Shown: positions 26,646-28,767 of the stretch, one piece after another
Position numbering within the stretch: the stretch's first letter is position 1
How the letters are laid out: every line of letters begins with the position of its first letter
NCBI GenBank assembly: GCA_023380955.1
Contig: JAMCTB010000201.1
Location: 1-28,767, forward strand
DNA from: Chloroflexota bacterium
GTDB lineage: Bacteria; Chloroflexota; UBA6077
Direction: 5' to 3'
DNA: 28,767 bases
Program-made: the position numbers and the translations under genes
The notes under the pieces: model-generated
What the model saw: the letters and a program-made list of their open reading frames with translations, nothing else
Databases searched by the model: none
Told to the model about the DNA's origin: nothing

Positions 26646-27404
26646 CTACCGGGGTATGGCGATCTTCTGCCCAATTTCGATGGCGTCCGGCAGCTCCAGC
26701 TTGTTCGCCTTGAGCAGAGCTTCCAGCGTCATACCGAACCTGGCGGCGATGTCTTTAAGCGTATCCCCCGGCTCTATGGTATAGGTGGTCGCCTGCGCCG
26801 CTGCCGCGGGTGCCTCCGGGGCAGGCCCGGCGTCGGCAGTCGGGGCGGGTATGTCTATTCTCCGTCCAACCTGGATGCTATCGGGATCGTCGATCCCATT
26901 GGCCCGGGCAACAGCTTCCACCGACACGCCGAACTTCGCCGCGACGCTGCGCAGGGTATCGCCCTCCTCAAGGGTATAGGTGGTGGGGTCCTGGACCCGC
27001 CCGGCCGCCGTGGGGGCAGCGGATGCGACGGCGGGTGAGGGTGTAGCCGGCAGCCCGGCGGTCCCGGTGATGACGATTTGCTGGCCCACAAACAGCAAAT
27101 CGGGGTTGGCTATGTTGTTGGCTTTGATCAGGTCCTCGATGGCCACGCCGAACTTAGCGGCGATGCCGCGCAGGGTATCGCCCTCCTCAAGGGTGTACAC
27201 GGTGGGCGTATAGACGGATGGGGCAGTTGGCAGGGCCACAGCAGTGGGAGAGGGGACGGTTGAAGGGGCCGAAGTCACCGCCGGTGAAGACGAAGTCACT
27301 GCCGGCCGGGGAGATTGGGTAGGAGGCGGCGGAAGCGAGGGCGATGGACTGCCGAAGCAGCTCACGGCCAGGCCAAGGCAGAGGGCGCCGGCGCAGGCCA
27401 GCAT
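26646..27404 (-). CDS. lipoprotein with three LysM domains
   Basis: 252 residues from the ATG at 27404, chosen for GGAGGG 6 bases upstream and because it opens a signal peptide (MLACAGALCLGLAVSC) with a lipobox cysteine at C16; longer upstream starts would bury this. A Pro/Ser/Thr-rich linker (17-67) is followed by three LysM domains: 69-112, 142-186 and 207-250, each starting (V/T)YT(L/I)E(E/P)GDTL and separated by Ala/Pro linkers. LysM domains bind peptidoglycan or other N-acetylglucosamine polymers, so it is probably a cell-envelope protein. No catalytic domain is present. Confidence 0.9.
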   Translation of the reverse strand: MLACAGALCLGLAVSCFGSPSPSLPPPPTQSPRPAVTSSSPAVTSAPSTVPSPTAVALPTAPSVYTPTVYTLEEGDTLRGIAAKFGVAIEDLIKANNIANPDLLFVGQQIVITGTAGLPATPSPAVASAAPTAAGRVQDPTTYTLEEGDTLRSVAAKFGVSVEAVARANGIDDPDSIQVGRRIDIPAPTADAGPAPEAPAAAAQATTYTIEPGDTLKDIAARFGMTLEALLKANKLELPDAIEIGQKIAIPR

Positions 27405-27629
27405 GCTAACCCTCCAGGTCTGGCTTCCTTTCAACAACACGAGGCAACGCCCAAGCTTGTCTGGCAAACTCCGGCCCTTGCCCGTGCCCACAGCAATTAC
27501 CTCCGTGCTTCCGGGCGACCGTGATGTCGCCCGCCGTTGACAAAGCGGCCTCAAGCAAGCTGACGGATACCATCCCCTGAATCGCTGCGTCCGTTGCCAA
27601 AGTACAAGGAGTGGAAGCCAAGCGTGGAG

Positions 27630-27707
27630 TGGTCGGGGAAGTGGGATTCGAACCCACGGCCTCAGCGTCCCAAACGCTGCGCGCTAACCAAGCTGCGCTA
27701 CTCCCCG
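27630..27707 (-). tRNA. tRNA-Pro (anticodon UGG)
   Basis: The minus strand folds as acceptor CGGGGAG/TTCCCCG, D arm GCGC...GCGC, anticodon stem CAGCG/CGCTG with loop TTTGGGA (anticodon TGG), and T arm GTGGG-TTCGAAT-CCCAC. The discriminator A and the CCA end are encoded (27630-27633). Body without discriminator and CCA is 27634-27707. Confidence 0.97.
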
Positions 27708-27802
27708 TGATCGAGAGCGTACTGCTCGTATATCATTAACAGTGTAGCCGATGGATATCCCAGCGTCAAGACAAATGTGGCCCGATTGCTTCCAGCTTTT
27801 GG

Positions 27803-27808
27803 TATACT
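27803..27808 (+). promoter_or_regulatory. -10 box directly before the PP2C-like start
   Basis: TATACT lies 7 bases before the ATG at 27816, and there is no Shine-Dalgarno site. Transcription would begin at or within a base or two of the start codon, so the mRNA may be leaderless. Confidence 0.45.
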
Positions 27809-27815
27809 TGGCTCA

Positions 27816-28767
27816 ATGAGCGAAATGTCCACCATTATGCAGTTAGGCCAGCTCAAGGTGTCCGATGGGGCACGGCGGCCGCCCGCGGGGAATGTCCACA
27901 TAATCGAGCCCCGTCGGGGACCGGCCCGCGGCATGCTGTACCTGCTCCTGGATGGAGCGGAGCCCGATATGCTGGCCGAGGTCGCCCGGCGGATGAGGGA
28001 GGGCTATCGCCGCGGCGGCTCACACGCCCTCACCGCCAGCTTGATCCGGGCACTGCAGGAAGGTCTCGCTCCACCTGGGGCGCGGCCGCGCGATTTCGAC
28101 GGCTCGGCAATCGACGTCATCGCCGCCGCCCACCGGGGAGAGCACCTCTACTTCGCCCGCGTCGGCGCTGCGGGAGCGTACATCTTCCGCGGCGGGCAGG
28201 AGGAGCGGGTGGAGACCCACCCGGTGGACGGCTTCGAGGACGGGCGACCCATCGAGCTCGGCCACTATGAGGTCGAGCCGGGCGATTATGTCCTCCTGGT
28301 AGGGCCCGGCTGCGATGAGGCGCTGGCACCCCAGCTCTCGCCCTTCCTCGGCGAGGACGCCGGCGGGGACGGCGAGCCACAGGAAATCCTGGAAGGGTTC
28401 CACAGTAGCTGCCGCGATATCTTTCCCGAATCGTTCTCCCTGGCGTTGCTGGCGGTGCAGGAGGGCGACGTCGAGGAGGAAGAGCCCCCTCCACCGCCGC
28501 CTCGCCGCGGCCGGCGCGCCGCCCGGCCCGTCGGCCGGTCACGGTCCGTCGACTACGGCCCTGACGATGACGATGGCGAGCGCGCGGGGGCTGCCTCACC
28601 GCGAAGGGCCGCTGCCCTGCTGCGAAAGCTCCGTGCCTCCCGCATCTACATGGCATTGTCGCTTGCCGGAGTTGCGGCGATCCTGATACTGATCCTGGTG
28701 GCTACGCTGGGAAACTACCCGCTTGGTAGCTCGGTATCCACATTGCTGGCGCAGGCGGAGCAGCGCG
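27816..28767 (+). CDS. membrane-anchored PP2C-like pseudophosphatase, 3' end cut by window
   Basis: 317 residues are visible and the frame is open at the window end. Residues about 27-215 follow the PP2C (PPM) fold pattern: GMLYLLLDGAEP, HALTASLIRALQEGL, HLYFARVGAAGAYIFRGGQ, PGDYVLLVGPGCDEAL, SFSLALLAVQEGD. Of the metal-binding marks, DGxGG is DGAEP, the GDS motif is GAA, and the late DG is replaced by GPG, so phosphatase activity is unlikely. An acidic/proline/arginine linker (219-275) leads to a membrane helix at about 279-298, and the chain continues outside. Role is probably signalling or scaffolding across the membrane. The family assignment is by pattern only. Confidence 0.7.
   Translation, partial: MSEMSTIMQLGQLKVSDGARRPPAGNVHIIEPRRGPARGMLYLLLDGAEPDMLAEVARRMREGYRRGGSHALTASLIRALQEGLAPPGARPRDFDGSAIDVIAAAHRGEHLYFARVGAAGAYIFRGGQEERVETHPVDGFEDGRPIELGHYEVEPGDYVLLVGPGCDEALAPQLSPFLGEDAGGDGEPQEILEGFHSSCRDIFPESFSLALLAVQEGDVEEEEPPPPPPRRGRRAARPVGRSRSVDYGPDDDDGERAGAASPRRAAALLRKLRASRIYMALSLAGVAAILILILVATLGNYPLGSSVSTLLAQAEQR

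Overview
This is a GC-rich bacterial chromosomal window with long coding runs, few phage or transposon genes, GTG and TTG starts, and Shine-Dalgarno sites close to AGGAGG. Several things together suggest Chloroflexota: two enolase-superfamily dehydratase genes with a DapA-like aldolase, an AP-rich lipoprotein linker, paired GAF/HisKA_3 kinases and LuxR-type regulators, a membrane-anchored degenerate PP2C-like protein, and interspersed palindromes in the gaps. That placement is an inference from gene content, not from a marker-gene comparison.

Positions 1-4980 (minus strand) form a sensory-respiratory module. A PhnD-like lipoprotein, a histidine kinase with a cysteine-rich GAF domain and a LuxR-type regulator overlap end to start. 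Downstream lies a 280-bp gap with three GGGAA(A/T)ACCCTAGA sites spaced 32-33 bp, then a four-cluster ferredoxin subunit and an NrfD-type membrane subunit cut by the window edge. The likely reading is that an extracellular anion or redox signal switches on a membrane oxidoreductase.

Positions 5040-12435 (mostly minus) hold acid-sugar or carboxylate catabolism. A GntR/FCD regulator, an enolase-superfamily dehydratase and a DapA-family aldolase lie in one operon behind a good sigma-70-type promoter. Further right are a family-5 ABC solute-binding lipoprotein and a second enolase-superfamily gene interrupted by one in-frame TGA. An OsmC-type peroxidase is inserted on the plus strand, followed by three tandem hairpins.

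Positions 12435-18760 (mostly plus) carry housekeeping and stress genes: a small basic KGG-like protein behind a GC-rich structured leader, secA with its zinc-binding tail, and groES-groEL behind a CIRCE operator, ending in a strong terminator.

Positions 18980-23880 (minus) hold mnmA, an RmlC-like cupin, a repeat-filled gap, and a second LuxR-type regulator/histidine kinase pair behind tandem promoters. Positions 24000-28767 hold a DSD1/D-threonine-aldolase-type PLP enzyme and a D-2-hydroxyacid dehydrogenase (plus), a three-LysM lipoprotein and tRNA-Pro(UGG) (minus), and the start of a membrane-anchored PP2C-like pseudophosphatase (plus, running off the end).

Long open frames opposite secA, groEL and the enolase genes are shadows caused by high GC content and were left out.
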